Shown: positions 53,644 to 63,121 of the stretch, in pieces | Numbering within the stretch: the first letter of the stretch is position 1 | Layout: every line of letters begins with the position of its first letter | Source: an uncultured Sphaerochaeta sp. | Lineage (GTDB): Bacteria > Spirochaetota > Spirochaetia > Sphaerochaetales > Sphaerochaetaceae | Assembly: GCF_963666015.1 (NCBI RefSeq) | Contig: NZ_OY762555.1 | Coordinates: 1,054,001-1,118,000 of the forward strand | Reading direction: 5' to 3' | DNA length: 64,000 nt | Made by a program: the position numbers and the translations under genes | The notes under the pieces: generated by a model | Seen by the model: the letters and a program-made list of their open reading frames with translations, nothing else | Databases searched by the model: none | What the model was told of the DNA's origin: nothing

Positions 53644-53969
53644 TGGGCACGTTCCGTCACTTGTTTCACTGCAGATTCAAGAGCCTGTTGTCCATCCTTT
53701 GCAGCATCCTTCAGTTGCTCTCGGACTTCAGGGCTGGAAAGGAGTTCCTGTAATCGGGCAAATGACTCCCTTGAGAAATCTGGGTTTCCTTGTGCTTGTT
53801 CGCTGATTACATCCAAAACCCGGGCATTCACCGATCCTTCGCGAAGAGCAAAGCTGACACCAAGAAACTGCATTCCCATGCTGGGAATAAAAAAATACAT
53901 CACAAAGAAGCTCAATACAGCCGCAATTACAGCTGACAGAAATGCGTGAAAAAACCCTCTTCTTGCCAT
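53640..53969 (-). CDS. small membrane protein of unknown function
   Basis: 109 residues, not recognised. One N-terminal hydrophobic helix (AFLSAVIAAVLSFFVMYFFIP) precedes a charged, probably helical C-terminal half (ARLQELLSSPEVREQLKDAAKDGQQALESAVKQV). ATG 53969 has AGGAG 6 nt upstream. The stop overlaps the MBL-fold gene in an ATGA junction, so it is the first gene of a coupled string with MBL, polA and coaE. Size and topology suggest an inner-membrane-anchored accessory protein, but no function can be named. Confidence 0.72.
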   Translation of the reverse strand: MARRGFFHAFLSAVIAAVLSFFVMYFFIPSMGMQFLGVSFALREGSVNARVLDVISEQAQGNPDFSRESFARLQELLSSPEVREQLKDAAKDGQQALESAVKQVTERAQ

Positions 53970-54022
53970 GGTGATTCTCCTGAGACTACTCTACCATACT
54001 TGGACAAAGGCGAAAAGCAACA

Positions 54023-54046
54023 CAGGCCCGGATTTCTCCGGGCCTG
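54023..54046 (-). terminator. terminator after the tandem outer-membrane-like genes
   Basis: CAGGCCCGGA pairs with TCCGGGCCTG around a GAAA-type tetraloop on the minus strand, then TGTTGCTTTT. Confidence 0.85.
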
Positions 54047-54068
54047 CGGGTAATATACATAGCTACTA

Positions 54069-54701
54069 TTAGAAAAGTGAGAACAAGAGAGAAACACCAA
54101 CCTTGCCATCGTCAAGATCTCCGCTGAAGAGTTTGTTTATCTCTGCGGCGTTCTTAAAGGTATAGTCAGTATCCAGGGTGTAGTTCAATCCGAGCATCAA
54201 GTTACCGAGATTAAAATCTACCGTTGCTCGATAAGCGACCGGTGAGTTTATAAATGCCTCACCAAAATCATCCATGGATTCAACAGAACCAGTTTCTGCA
54301 ATTATCTGAGCTTTCCCTGCATCATCAATGAGTACGCGGAAGCGTGGGCCCATGCCAAATCCCAAACGAGCAATCCCCAGAAGATCCATCGATACACCAG
54401 CTGTGGTGAGAGCGGAAATCTCGGTATATTCATTCGAGGAAGAATCGGTATAGGTTCCAAAGGTACCAACCACATCCACTTCAGCAATGAGAAGCTTCAC
54501 ACGGAGATCAGCACCCAGTGTGTAATTTTTGAAATCACCCATGCCGTCGAAGTCATTATTATCAATATCCGTTTTAATACTACCCAGCGTCTGGTTGTAC
54601 TGCGCAGTAGCACCCAAACTCAGATCAACAACAGCAGCACTCAGTGCTGTAGGTAGCATCACACATACGATGAGCAGTAATACCATGCTTTTTTTCTTCA
54701 T
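54069..54701 (-). CDS. outer-membrane beta-barrel-like protein (copy 1)
   Basis: 210-residue exported protein. A signal peptide (MVLLLIVCVMLPTALSAAV) is followed by short alternating strands and a final VGVSLLFSLF, whose terminal Phe suits outer-membrane barrels. The segment GFGMGPRFRVLIDD, then EAFINSPVAYRATVDFNLGNLMLGLNYTL, resembles the next gene (FGAGPS, EAMFESPVYLQIGLGSEVGPVGIRARWL). Thus the two are diverged tandem paralogues. ATG 54701 has AAGGGG upstream. Function unknown. Confidence 0.75.
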   Translation of the reverse strand: MKKKSMVLLLIVCVMLPTALSAAVVDLSLGATAQYNQTLGSIKTDIDNNDFDGMGDFKNYTLGADLRVKLLIAEVDVVGTFGTYTDSSSNEYTEISALTTAGVSMDLLGIARLGFGMGPRFRVLIDDAGKAQIIAETGSVESMDDFGEAFINSPVAYRATVDFNLGNLMLGLNYTLDTDYTFKNAAEINKLFSGDLDDGKVGVSLLFSLF

Positions 54702-54754
54702 TTCATAACCCCTTTTGTCATTACTTATGACACATTACTTATTGCGTACTAAAT

Positions 54755-55375
54755 TTAGAACATTTTCAGTGCCAGCGCAAGGGAGAGGGAGGCCTTATCT
54801 ACAGCAAATATGCCCCACCACTGACTTGAGGTAAACACTGAACCCAATGTTGCACTACTTTCCATCAACCATCTGGCCCTGATTCCCACAGGACCAACTT
54901 CTGAGCCTAAACCAATTTGAAGATAGACCGGACTTTCGAACATCGCCTCACTAAAGGATTTATCCTCAGCATCAGCACGTTCTCCATCCGCAAGTTCATA
55001 AAATGCGCGGGGACTGCTTGAAGAGGTCGGCATATAGGTAACACTGGGGCCAGCGCCGAACTCCAGGGCAAGTACTGAACCAAGAACGGGCAGACTCACC
55101 GATCCCATTCCAATCAGGAGGACTCCCTGCGCATCATTGCTGCAAGTTATGGGATAGACCATGGCCTGTCCTTGCAGGAATGCAAGACGTGCACTCAACT
55201 CCCCTGAGAACATCCAATTATCTGGGTCCTTGAAACCAAGGGTAATATCACCTGCTTCTTCAGGTGAGTAGGTGGCACCGAAGCCAAGGCTTACATTGAG
55301 TAAGCTCCTTGCTCCGATAGAGGAAGGAACCATGAGGATCATGATGAAAATGAGAATTAGTGAACTTTTGCGCAT
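54755..55375 (-). CDS. outer-membrane beta-barrel-like protein (copy 2)
   Basis: 206-residue exported protein and paralogue of the preceding entry. A signal peptide (LILIFIMILMVPSSIGA) precedes SLLNVSLGFGATYSPEE and a strand-rich body ending LALALKMF. The FGAGPS block and the EAMFESPVYLQIGLG block line up with those of copy 1. ATG 55375 has GAGGAG 12 nt upstream, a long but usable gap; the 14 codons before it are left out. It lies 53 bp before copy 1 on the same strand. Function unknown. Confidence 0.73.
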   Translation of the reverse strand: MRKSSLILIFIMILMVPSSIGARSLLNVSLGFGATYSPEEAGDITLGFKDPDNWMFSGELSARLAFLQGQAMVYPITCSNDAQGVLLIGMGSVSLPVLGSVLALEFGAGPSVTYMPTSSSSPRAFYELADGERADAEDKSFSEAMFESPVYLQIGLGSEVGPVGIRARWLMESSATLGSVFTSSQWWGIFAVDKASLSLALALKMF

Positions 55376-55484
55376 ACCGATTAGCAACTCCTCACCTTTA
55401 TAACAGCTATGAGGCAAAGAAGCTACAAAAGAAAAGCGATTTTTTAATGAAAGATATCAATACCTCAGGGCAAGCATTGAGCCC

Positions 55485-55501
55485 AGGAGGCATTGCCTCC
55501 T
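55485..55501. repeat. short hairpin between nadE and the outer-membrane-like genes
   Basis: AGGAGGC (55485-55491) pairs with GCCTCCT (55495-55501) around ATT. T residues follow only on the plus strand, where no gene reads. Nothing else is recognised in 55376-55612. Confidence 0.4.
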
Positions 55502-55612
55502 TTTCCGCCCCAAGGGACGGGGTATCTCATCTTGCTTTCCCTGCACTCGCTCGGGAAAAGAACCAGCATGACGGTTCCTCTCCTCTCGCTCCGTTGGGGA
55601 ATGATTCCTATA

Positions 55613-57526
55613 CTACTCTGCTAGTGTTTCCAACTCTTGTTGCCAGAGAGCCACAGAGGAATCACTACTCATCCGCCAATCCCCACGGGGAGAAAGGGAG
55701 ACCGATCCAATTTTCGGACCATCGGGGAGACAGGACCGCTTGAACTGCTGGCTGAAGAACCGCCGATAGAATGTTTTCAACCAGCCAAGGATGAAATCCG
55801 GTTCATAGAGATCGGTAAACGCAGACAGGGCCAGCCGGTACACCTTTGCGGGACTGTAACCGAATCGAACCACTTGGTAAAGAAAGAAATCATGGAGTTC
55901 ATATGGTCCCACAAGATCTTCGGTCACCTGGCTGATCGTTCCATCACCCTTGGCAGGAAGCAGCTCAGGACTAACCGGTGTATCCACAACATCCAACAAT
56001 ACTTTTTTCAATGAGGGCTCACTGATCATGGCAATGTAGGTAACCAGATGTCTGACCAAGGTCTTGGGAACTGAGGCATTCACGCCGTACATCGACATAT
56101 GGTCTCCGTTATACGTTGCCCAACCAAGAGCAAGCTCAGAAAGGTCTCCCGTTCCAATAACCAAACCACCCCTCTTGTTGGCAAGATCCATCAGGACCTG
56201 GGTACGCTCACGTGCCTGGCTGTTCTCATAGGTTACATCGGTAACAGCAGGGTCATGACCAATATCCTTGAAGTGTTGCCCTACTGCCTTCGAGATGGAG
56301 ATGGTCAACAATTCCACGCCAAGCGCTTTGGCGAGCTTGGTGGCATTCCCCTTGGTACGCTTGGTGGTGCCGAAGCCTGGCATGGTCACGGCAAGAATCC
56401 CACTCCTGGGAAGATTGAGGGCATCGAAAGCCCTTACACATACAAGCAAGGCCAAGGTGGAGTCCAGCCCTCCTGACAGTCCCACGATTACCCGTTTCGC
56501 CTTCGTGTGCTCGAGTCGTTTCTTCAACCCAAGGGACTGCAAGGTCAAAATCTTTTCACACCGTGCAGACCTCGTCTGCTCATCAGAGGGAACAAACGGA
56601 TTCCTATCAAACTTCCGGGTCAAGGAGCAGTCGCGCTCCTCAAGGGCAAATGGTATGCGTTGATAAGCACGGTCATCGTAGCCAAAACTCTGCCTACGGA
56701 TTCTTTCCAAGACAAGTTTCTGGACATCTATCTCTGTTACAAGAAGTGAGTCACTCACCCCACTCTCTTCAGCAAGCTTATGACCATCCTCATAGATCAG
56801 GTTATGGGGAGAGAACACAAGATCGGTAGTGGACTCACCTTCCCCTGCATCGCTGTAAAGGTACGCACAGAGTAGTCTAGCGCTCTGGGTCTCCACGAGC
56901 GATCGGCGATACTCTTCCTTACCGACCAATTCATCGCTTGCTGAACAGTTGGTAATGACCGTCGCACCAGCAACCGCATGATCAGTACTGGGAGATCGAG
57001 GAACCCAAAGGTCCTCACATACTTCACAGGCAATCACGAACTCGGGAAGGTTGGTACAGGTAAAGAGCAATCGTGTGCCGAAGAAGGTGCTCTGGCCAAG
57101 AAACTCCACTGCCATATTCCCATCACTGGGTACCCGGAACCAACGCTTTTCATAGAATTCAAGATAGTTTGGAAGATGCTGTTTGGGGACCAGTCCAAGA
57201 ATTCGTCCACCCTGGACAACCACAGCACAATTGTAGAGACGCCCATGCAAGGGGATCAAGGATCCAAAGACAACCAGAAGATCACTTTTCCTGCTCTCCT
57301 CGACAACCTTGGCTATTGCATCAACAGCCCCATTCTGTAGAGATTTCTGTAGGAAAAGATCAGCACAGGTATAGGCGGTGGTTACCATTTCAGGCAGCAC
57401 GAGAAGGCGAACTTCCCTCTGTACTGCTGAACGCATAAGCGCAACAATGGATGCTGTATTATGAATGGGATCCGCTACGCGAACGGAGGCCGAGGCAACT
57501 GCACATTTGACGAACCCGTCTTTCAT
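55613..57526 (-). CDS. nadE: glutamine-dependent NAD+ synthetase
   Basis: 637-residue two-domain enzyme that makes NAD from nicotinic acid adenine dinucleotide with glutamine as ammonia donor. The N-terminal nitrilase-like domain has LLVLPEMVTTAYTC (catalytic Glu), VPKQHLPNYLEFYEKRWF (Lys) and EVCEDLW (Cys). The C-terminal synthetase domain shows SGGLDSTLAL, GTGDLSELALGWATYNGDHM and a final dimer region. The two domains are fused as in most Gln-dependent enzymes. ATG 57526 has GGGAG upstream. It lies 12 bp after the methyltransferase gene on the same strand. Confidence 0.95.
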   Translation of the reverse strand: MKDGFVKCAVASASVRVADPIHNTASIVALMRSAVQREVRLLVLPEMVTTAYTCADLFLQKSLQNGAVDAIAKVVEESRKSDLLVVFGSLIPLHGRLYNCAVVVQGGRILGLVPKQHLPNYLEFYEKRWFRVPSDGNMAVEFLGQSTFFGTRLLFTCTNLPEFVIACEVCEDLWVPRSPSTDHAVAGATVITNCSASDELVGKEEYRRSLVETQSARLLCAYLYSDAGEGESTTDLVFSPHNLIYEDGHKLAEESGVSDSLLVTEIDVQKLVLERIRRQSFGYDDRAYQRIPFALEERDCSLTRKFDRNPFVPSDEQTRSARCEKILTLQSLGLKKRLEHTKAKRVIVGLSGGLDSTLALLVCVRAFDALNLPRSGILAVTMPGFGTTKRTKGNATKLAKALGVELLTISISKAVGQHFKDIGHDPAVTDVTYENSQARERTQVLMDLANKRGGLVIGTGDLSELALGWATYNGDHMSMYGVNASVPKTLVRHLVTYIAMISEPSLKKVLLDVVDTPVSPELLPAKGDGTISQVTEDLVGPYELHDFFLYQVVRFGYSPAKVYRLALSAFTDLYEPDFILGWLKTFYRRFFSQQFKRSCLPDGPKIGSVSLSPRGDWRMSSDSSVALWQQELETLAE

Positions 57527-57538
57527 GGTCTTTTCTCC

Positions 57539-58681
57539 CTACCGGTCAAGGATGGCAACGACTTCACTGTGAAACGTCTGGGGATAGAGGTCGAACACCT
57601 TCACCTGACTTAGAGTGTAGCCCTCAGAGGCAAATCGTTGCAAGTCTCGTCCTAACGTTACGCTGTTGCATGAAACATAAATGATACGACTACTCTTCCA
57701 GGAGGCGATCAGGGAAGGAAGAGAAGCATCCAGGCCAACCCGGGGAGGATCGACCACGACAGTATCCACCGAGCCTCTCTGCCCCTTGGCCCAACGTTCA
57801 ACCGGTTCACTATAAAACTCACAATCAGGAGTATGCCTTTTGGCGAGGGAGAGGCACTGCCTCTGCCGCTCAACTGCAATCACACGTCTTCCTGGTTGCT
57901 GTAGAAAGGCACTGAAGGTGCCTACCCCACTATAGAGATCCATGACCGTATTCCCCATCGATTGGGCAGCCACATAGTCTGTAAGAGTTGGAAGCAAATA
58001 TTCATTTGACTGGAAGAACACCGATGCAGTGACAAAGAAGGAGTGCTCGCCCACCGTTGCGGTAACGACCTCATCAAACAAGGAGACCTTATCATCACCA
58101 CTAAAAGCAGGAACCTCGATGAATCCGGTTTTCCCTCCCCTGTTGGAGAACATAAGGGTTCTGGCAGCTTTAAACAGCCGATCAGGATTTTCAAGGAGTG
58201 CATTGAGTTTATCATTGAGTATGGGACAGTGCTCAATGGGAACAAGGGAGTTGCTCTTCCTTCCCAAGAACCCCACCTTTCTGGAGGGAAGGTCGACATG
58301 AAAGCGTACCCTGTTCCTGTATCCCCAAGCAGGTCCCGACTCAAGTTTCTCTGTAGGGAATGAGGCAGGGTCTATCTTTCCCTGTCGCTTGATATTGTCC
58401 AGTACAATCCCTTCTTTCAGGACTCCCTGCGCCTTATCGGTGGCATATTGGAAGTCACAACCTCCACACACCCCCCAGTAGGGGCAGGGAGGTGCAATTC
58501 TCTCTTCACTTGCTTGCAGAACCGTCTGCAGGGTAGCGCGAAAGTATCCTGGATTCTCCTCAAAGTTCTTCAGTTCAACCAACTCACCAGGGAGCACATC
58601 CATGACAAGGATACGTTTTCCTTCCTCACTGGTCGTAAGACCTGCTCCTCCCTGGATGAGCTTCTCAATCTGATAAGCCAT
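57539..58681 (-). CDS. class I TrmA/RlmD-type uracil-5-methyltransferase
   Basis: 380-residue RNA m5U methyltransferase with Fe-S motif. Seen: N-terminal TRAM-like region (IEKLIQGGAGLTTSEEGKRILVMDVLPGELV), [4Fe-4S] Cys group CPYWGVCGGCDFQY with a later Cys, SAM motif VMDLYSGVGTFSAFL, VVDPPRVGLD and catalytic IYVSCNSVTLGRDLQ. This fits RlmD/RlmCD (23S U1939/U747); which base it modifies is not clear. ATG 58681 has AAGGA 8 nt upstream and fits the family start; it overlaps pepF by 17 bp. A much longer frame upstream is rejected. Confidence 0.92.
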   Translation of the reverse strand: MAYQIEKLIQGGAGLTTSEEGKRILVMDVLPGELVELKNFEENPGYFRATLQTVLQASEERIAPPCPYWGVCGGCDFQYATDKAQGVLKEGIVLDNIKRQGKIDPASFPTEKLESGPAWGYRNRVRFHVDLPSRKVGFLGRKSNSLVPIEHCPILNDKLNALLENPDRLFKAARTLMFSNRGGKTGFIEVPAFSGDDKVSLFDEVVTATVGEHSFFVTASVFFQSNEYLLPTLTDYVAAQSMGNTVMDLYSGVGTFSAFLQQPGRRVIAVERQRQCLSLAKRHTPDCEFYSEPVERWAKGQRGSVDTVVVDPPRVGLDASLPSLIASWKSSRIIYVSCNSVTLGRDLQRFASEGYTLSQVKVFDLYPQTFHSEVVAILDR

Positions 58682-60410
58682 CGGCAAATTCCTTCGCATA
58701 GGAGGCAATGACATCCATCGCTTCCTGCCAGAATGAGGCATCAGCAAGATCAATCCCTGCCAATCCAGCCACCTCTGAGGCAGGCAGACTACCGGTTGCT
58801 CCAAGCAGCTCCTTGTAGGAAGCAGGAAAATCTGTACCCGTTTGTTTACTCTGAGCCCAGAGTCCCAAGGCAAACAGCTGCCCAAACGCATACGGATAGT
58901 TATAGAAGGAGAAATCTGACGAATAGTAGTGCCCTTTCACCGCCCACATGTACGGATGATAGACACAAAGACCCTCCCCATATGTCCTCTTCTGAGCATC
59001 TTCCATCAGGGCTGAATATGCGCTGGCGCTCAAGTCTCCCTCTTTTCGTCTACTGAATACTGCACTCTCAAAATAAAACCGGCTCAAGATATCAACACAC
59101 ACCTGCGTGGCATCCTGCAGGAAGTGTTCGACGAGGGCAAGTCTTCCCTCTTTGCTACTCTCCTCCAGTGCTCCCTGGAAGACTAGGAACTCGCTGAAGA
59201 TGGAAGCAGTCTCTGCCAAGGTCATCGGATAGGAACGTAGAAGATTGCTCTTCTGCAGTACCACATGGTCGTGCCAGGCATGGCCCAGTTCATGAGCAAG
59301 GGTGGACACCCCATTATAGGTGAAGTCAAAATTTGAAAGGATCCTACTCTGCTTTGCCAGGGGGAAAGCCGTATCGTAGGCTCCCCCTACCTTGCCCTTC
59401 CTGCTCTCACTATCAATCCATCGATTCCTGAATGCCTGGTCAGCAAACGCTCCCATCTCAGGGTCGAAAGAACTGAACTGCTGAACGATGAACGCATGGG
59501 CTTCCTCATAACTGAAGTGTTGTTCTTCCTTACCTACCGGGGCAAACAGGTCATAGAATGCACAGCTCTCCAACCCCAGTGCCTTGGCCTTGTTCCGCAG
59601 GTATCCCCTGAACATGGGCAGGTTCTTTTCAATGGTGGAGATCAGCGCATCAAGAACAGGACGATCAATTCGTGACTGCATCAGGGAACGGTCAAGCGGG
59701 GAAACATAGCCTCTCCTCGCATCCAAGGTGATCGTGGTTCCCTTCACTCCGTTCAAGCTCGAGGCAAAGGCAACCTCATAAGCCTTCCATATCTCCAGCT
59801 CTTTCTCGAATGCTTTTTTACGGATACTCCTATCAGCATTAAAGGCTTCATTTCTCAGTTGGATTACGGTTTTCTCGGATTGCTCATCCCAGGTAGTGGA
59901 AACACTGCTGCTCAATGCTTCCTGTAAACGGGAGAAGGCATCGGTACCGCTACGGGCAAGGTCGCTGGCAAGATCTTCCATTTCCTCGCTCATCAGATGG
60001 TGCTGTTCTTCCAAGAGTTCATTCAATGGGAATCGGTATACTTCAAGATCTCCACCTTCCCCACTGCGTTGGGCAATTTCCTCTGCTCTGGTGGCAAGAA
60101 AGTTGAGAAAGGCAACCTGCATATGCTGAACTACCAAGGAAGCCTCCTCAGTCTGGGAAACTGCCTTCATATACTCCTCATTCGCAGTATCGGTAGTAAG
60201 ACATGCAGCACTGTAGGCATCGAGGTTCTCGAGATAGTCAAGGATCAGCTCATAGGTAGAAATGAGCTCTTTCAAATCCTTTTTGGTATCTACAAAGCTT
60301 GCCTCAAGCTCTGTAGAAGCGGTAACCACCCATTGCAGGTCATGTTGAAATTCCTTGCTGGTACAGCCAGGATAGATGGGATCCAAATCCCAGGTAGGTA
60401 ATGCACTCAC
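58665..60410 (-). CDS. M3 family oligoendopeptidase PepF-like
   Basis: 581-residue cytoplasmic zinc peptidase that cleaves short peptides. Seen: zinc motif LAHELGHAWHD (HExxH, with the third ligand Glu in TASIFSEFL) and the M3 block YGEGLCVYHPYMWAVKGHYY. The fold is mostly helical, with YSAACLTTDTANEEYMK in the N-terminal domain. The family is oligoendopeptidase F/PepF; the sequence is nearer to PepF than to thimet peptidases. The start is a GTG at 60410 with AAGGAG 8 nt upstream. It lies 12 bp after the NtrC-type regulator, so it may be co-transcribed. Confidence 0.94.
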   Translation of the reverse strand: MSALPTWDLDPIYPGCTSKEFQHDLQWVVTASTELEASFVDTKKDLKELISTYELILDYLENLDAYSAACLTTDTANEEYMKAVSQTEEASLVVQHMQVAFLNFLATRAEEIAQRSGEGGDLEVYRFPLNELLEEQHHLMSEEMEDLASDLARSGTDAFSRLQEALSSSVSTTWDEQSEKTVIQLRNEAFNADRSIRKKAFEKELEIWKAYEVAFASSLNGVKGTTITLDARRGYVSPLDRSLMQSRIDRPVLDALISTIEKNLPMFRGYLRNKAKALGLESCAFYDLFAPVGKEEQHFSYEEAHAFIVQQFSSFDPEMGAFADQAFRNRWIDSESRKGKVGGAYDTAFPLAKQSRILSNFDFTYNGVSTLAHELGHAWHDHVVLQKSNLLRSYPMTLAETASIFSEFLVFQGALEESSKEGRLALVEHFLQDATQVCVDILSRFYFESAVFSRRKEGDLSASAYSALMEDAQKRTYGEGLCVYHPYMWAVKGHYYSSDFSFYNYPYAFGQLFALGLWAQSKQTGTDFPASYKELLGATGSLPASEVAGLAGIDLADASFWQEAMDVIASYAKEFADGLSD

Positions 60411-60422
60411 AGCTGATGCTCC

Positions 60423-61778
60423 TTATAAATTCAAATCATATTCAGCAATCTTGTTGATCAGGGTCCTGCGGCTTATGCCAAGCTCTTGGGCTGCGCGTGT
60501 GCGGTTTCCCTCCCAACGATGGAGAGCCCTGATGATTGCGTCAACTTCTACATCCTTGAGACTCTTTGCCTCTGCTGGTGTTGCTGAAGGCTCATCCTTG
60601 ATCTGTGTATGGAGGGAGACCGATCCCCTCAGATCAAGGTCATCACACTGGATCTCTTCTCCACTGGTAAAAATCACTGCTCGCTCGAGAATATTCTCCA
60701 GCTCCCTGACGTTCCCGAAGAAGTCATGCTCGCAAAGCAGTTGCAGTGCATCTGCAGAGAACCCGGTGACCTTATGACCCATCTGGCGGTTGAATCGTCT
60801 GAGGATTCCTGCGGCGAGCAAGGGAATATCTTCTCTACGTTCCCTCAGTGGCGGTATGACAATACGAACCACATTAAGCCGATAGAACAGGTCCTCACGA
60901 AATACCCCTTCCCTGACCTGTTGTTCCAGATCCTTGTTGGTAGCCGCTATGATTCTTGCATTGATGGGTATTGCCTCTGTACCACCGAGTCGGCTTATCC
61001 TGCGATCCTGCAGGACCCTGAGTATCTTCACCTGCAGAGCGAGCGGCATGTCGCCGATCTCGTCCAGGAAAAGGGTTCCTCCACTTGCCAGTTCAAACAT
61101 TCCTGTCTTGCGCGTTGCAGCGCCAGTGAAGGCACCCTTCTCGTAACCAAAGAGTTCACTTTCAAGCAGGTTCTCTGGAACTCCCCCAATATTGATGGCT
61201 ACAAAGGGACCACCTTTGACCGGACTGGAAGCATGAATCTCGCGAGCCACCACTTCCTTTCCCGTTCCACTCTCTCCGGTTATGAGAACTGTTGAGGTAG
61301 TATCCCCTATCTTGGTGATAACTTCCTTGATTTTCTTGATCGAGGAACTCTCTCCTACAAAAATCTGCTTATCATCCTCTCGATTGTTTCGTGTCTCACT
61401 TTCAACCAAGTTCCTCAGGTGTTGCGCTTCCACAAGTTTCTTCAAGCGGATGGTCAACTCCTCTGGATCAAAAGGTTTTACAATGTAGTCTTGGGCCCCG
61501 GTTTTCAAGGCAGAGACCGCATCGATAATCTCACCATGGGCACTGACCATGATGATCGGCATGCGAAACCCTTCTCCCCTGATCCAGCTGATCAGGGACA
61601 GCCCGTCCATCCCGGGCATCTTCAGATCGACAAGAGCAGCATCATATGCCTCTTCACGAAGCATGCGTTGTGCCGAGAGCCCATTCTCTGCACAATCACT
61701 TTCAATTTCATCAAGTTTGAGGTATTGCTGCATCAAATCCCGGATATTTGGTTCATCGTCAACAATGAGGATCTTCAT
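60423..61778 (-). CDS. NtrC-type sigma54-dependent response regulator
   Basis: 451-residue regulator. Receiver domain: D7, D8, phosphoacceptor D51 in DLKMPG, and VSAHGE and KPF blocks. AAA+ domain: Walker A GESGTGKE, the sigma54-binding GAFTGA loop, Walker B GTLFLDEIGDM and RRLNV-type second region. C-terminal Fis-type helix-turn-helix: LHRWEGNRTRAAQELGISRRTLINKI. The partner kinase overlaps by 4 bp. No -24/-12 promoter was recognised in the window. Targets unknown. Confidence 0.95.
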   Translation of the reverse strand: MKILIVDDEPNIRDLMQQYLKLDEIESDCAENGLSAQRMLREEAYDAALVDLKMPGMDGLSLISWIRGEGFRMPIIMVSAHGEIIDAVSALKTGAQDYIVKPFDPEELTIRLKKLVEAQHLRNLVESETRNNREDDKQIFVGESSSIKKIKEVITKIGDTTSTVLITGESGTGKEVVAREIHASSPVKGGPFVAINIGGVPENLLESELFGYEKGAFTGAATRKTGMFELASGGTLFLDEIGDMPLALQVKILRVLQDRRISRLGGTEAIPINARIIAATNKDLEQQVREGVFREDLFYRLNVVRIVIPPLRERREDIPLLAAGILRRFNRQMGHKVTGFSADALQLLCEHDFFGNVRELENILERAVIFTSGEEIQCDDLDLRGSVSLHTQIKDEPSATPAEAKSLKDVEVDAIIRALHRWEGNRTRAAQELGISRRTLINKIAEYDLNL

Positions 61779-63100
61779 TTTCTCGTTACTCCCATCAATT
61801 TGGCCGTATGGATAGACTTAGGCAGCACCACTTCTGCAACCGTACCACCTCCATCACGAGGATAGAGCCGTATATTTCCTCCCCTTGCCTTCACAAACTG
61901 CTGGCTGATGGAAAGACCAATCCCTGAGCCATGGATCTTTGTGGTAAAGAAGGGGTCAAAAATCTTCTTGGAATCCTCTACCCTGATACCATCCCCACGG
62001 TCCATGACATAGATATGGACAAAATTCCGCTTATCGGTGGTAATTCGTACCTCTACCTGTGGATCACGGGTATTACTGCTCTCAACGGCATTCTTCAGGA
62101 GATTTTCAAATACTGAACGTGCCCTGTCCACATCGATGACAATCTGTTGTGGAGAGCCGCTCGAGAACCGAATGGGTTTGTCAAACCTCATTACCAATGA
62201 GTTGAACAGCTCATTCAGATCAACAACAACTGGCTTGCCCAATGGATTGCGAAGAAAATCACTGACTTTGTTCGTCAACTGGGTAAGTCTCCTGATCTCC
62301 TGTTCTATGAGCTTCAGTTCCCCAGCATGTTTTGCAGGGAGTGTCTTCTTGAGCAGAGCAAGTTGTATGGTAATGGCACTGAGCGGGTTCTTGATCTCAT
62401 GGGTCAGGGTCCGTGCTGCCTGGCCAAGATTCACCAGGCTCTCTTGCTTTGCAATGGTCTCACGATATCGACGGTTGTTCCGGTAGATGGAGAGCACCAA
62501 CAAGAAAAGGCCCACCAAGGTCATACTGGAGATTATACCGATGACCATTATGACCATCACCCGGTGGTTATAGTTCTGCCCATCAAAGTGGAGATACAGA
62601 ACATCAGGGAAGTCGAGGGGAGCTGGAAGCAATCCACTCTCAGTAAGGGTAAGCTCGCCAGTATCCAGGAGGATGGTAAGACGGCTGAATCGGATATATT
62701 CTATCATCCCCGTCTCTCTATTGAAGGTTGCGGTTCCCGTATTCGAACCGTCCTTGGGCAGAGAACCGCGAGAATCGAAGCGATCCAAGGGTATTGTCAT
62801 CGGGACATTGCCTAGGCTCAGCACCTTCCTTCCCAAGGAGTTGTACACACCAATACCAGAGACATTTTCATCCTGCATTGCCTGCAAAGCCTTGTTGGTA
62901 CTATCCTGCAAAGCAAGAAAAACAGAGTTGAACGCCCGCTCAGCCTCACTCTGCATTCTTAACTCTTCGCGGTCAAGAATAGCTGAGGTGAGAAATATCA
63001 CCAGAGCAATCAAGACAATGAAGGCAAAAGCGAGCGAGGTGATGACGATGAAAGGTTCCTTTCCATCAACGATCATCCACCTGGTTTTCTTAACAGTCAA
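61775..63100 (-). CDS. sensor histidine kinase, partner of the NtrC-type regulator
   Basis: 441-residue kinase. An N-terminal membrane helix (IVITSLAFAFIVLIALVIFLTS), a periplasmic sensor region of about 150 residues and a second helix (VMVIMVIGIISSMTLVGLFLLVLSIY) precede the HisKA phosphoacceptor ARTLTHEIKNPLSAITIQLALLKK. The HATPase domain shows NAVE, DRGDGI and GSGIGLSISQQF. The TTG at 63100 is chosen as start because GGGGGAG lies 7 nt upstream. It ends within the regulator start (ATGA) and follows the permease gene by 21 bp. Confidence 0.93.
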   Translation of the reverse strand: MTVKKTRWMIVDGKEPFIVITSLAFAFIVLIALVIFLTSAILDREELRMQSEAERAFNSVFLALQDSTNKALQAMQDENVSGIGVYNSLGRKVLSLGNVPMTIPLDRFDSRGSLPKDGSNTGTATFNRETGMIEYIRFSRLTILLDTGELTLTESGLLPAPLDFPDVLYLHFDGQNYNHRVMVIMVIGIISSMTLVGLFLLVLSIYRNNRRYRETIAKQESLVNLGQAARTLTHEIKNPLSAITIQLALLKKTLPAKHAGELKLIEQEIRRLTQLTNKVSDFLRNPLGKPVVVDLNELFNSLVMRFDKPIRFSSGSPQQIVIDVDRARSVFENLLKNAVESSNTRDPQVEVRITTDKRNFVHIYVMDRGDGIRVEDSKKIFDPFFTTKIHGSGIGLSISQQFVKARGGNIRLYPRDGGGTVAEVVLPKSIHTAKLMGVTRK

Positions 63101-63121
63101 GCGTATACTCCCCCGAGAATC

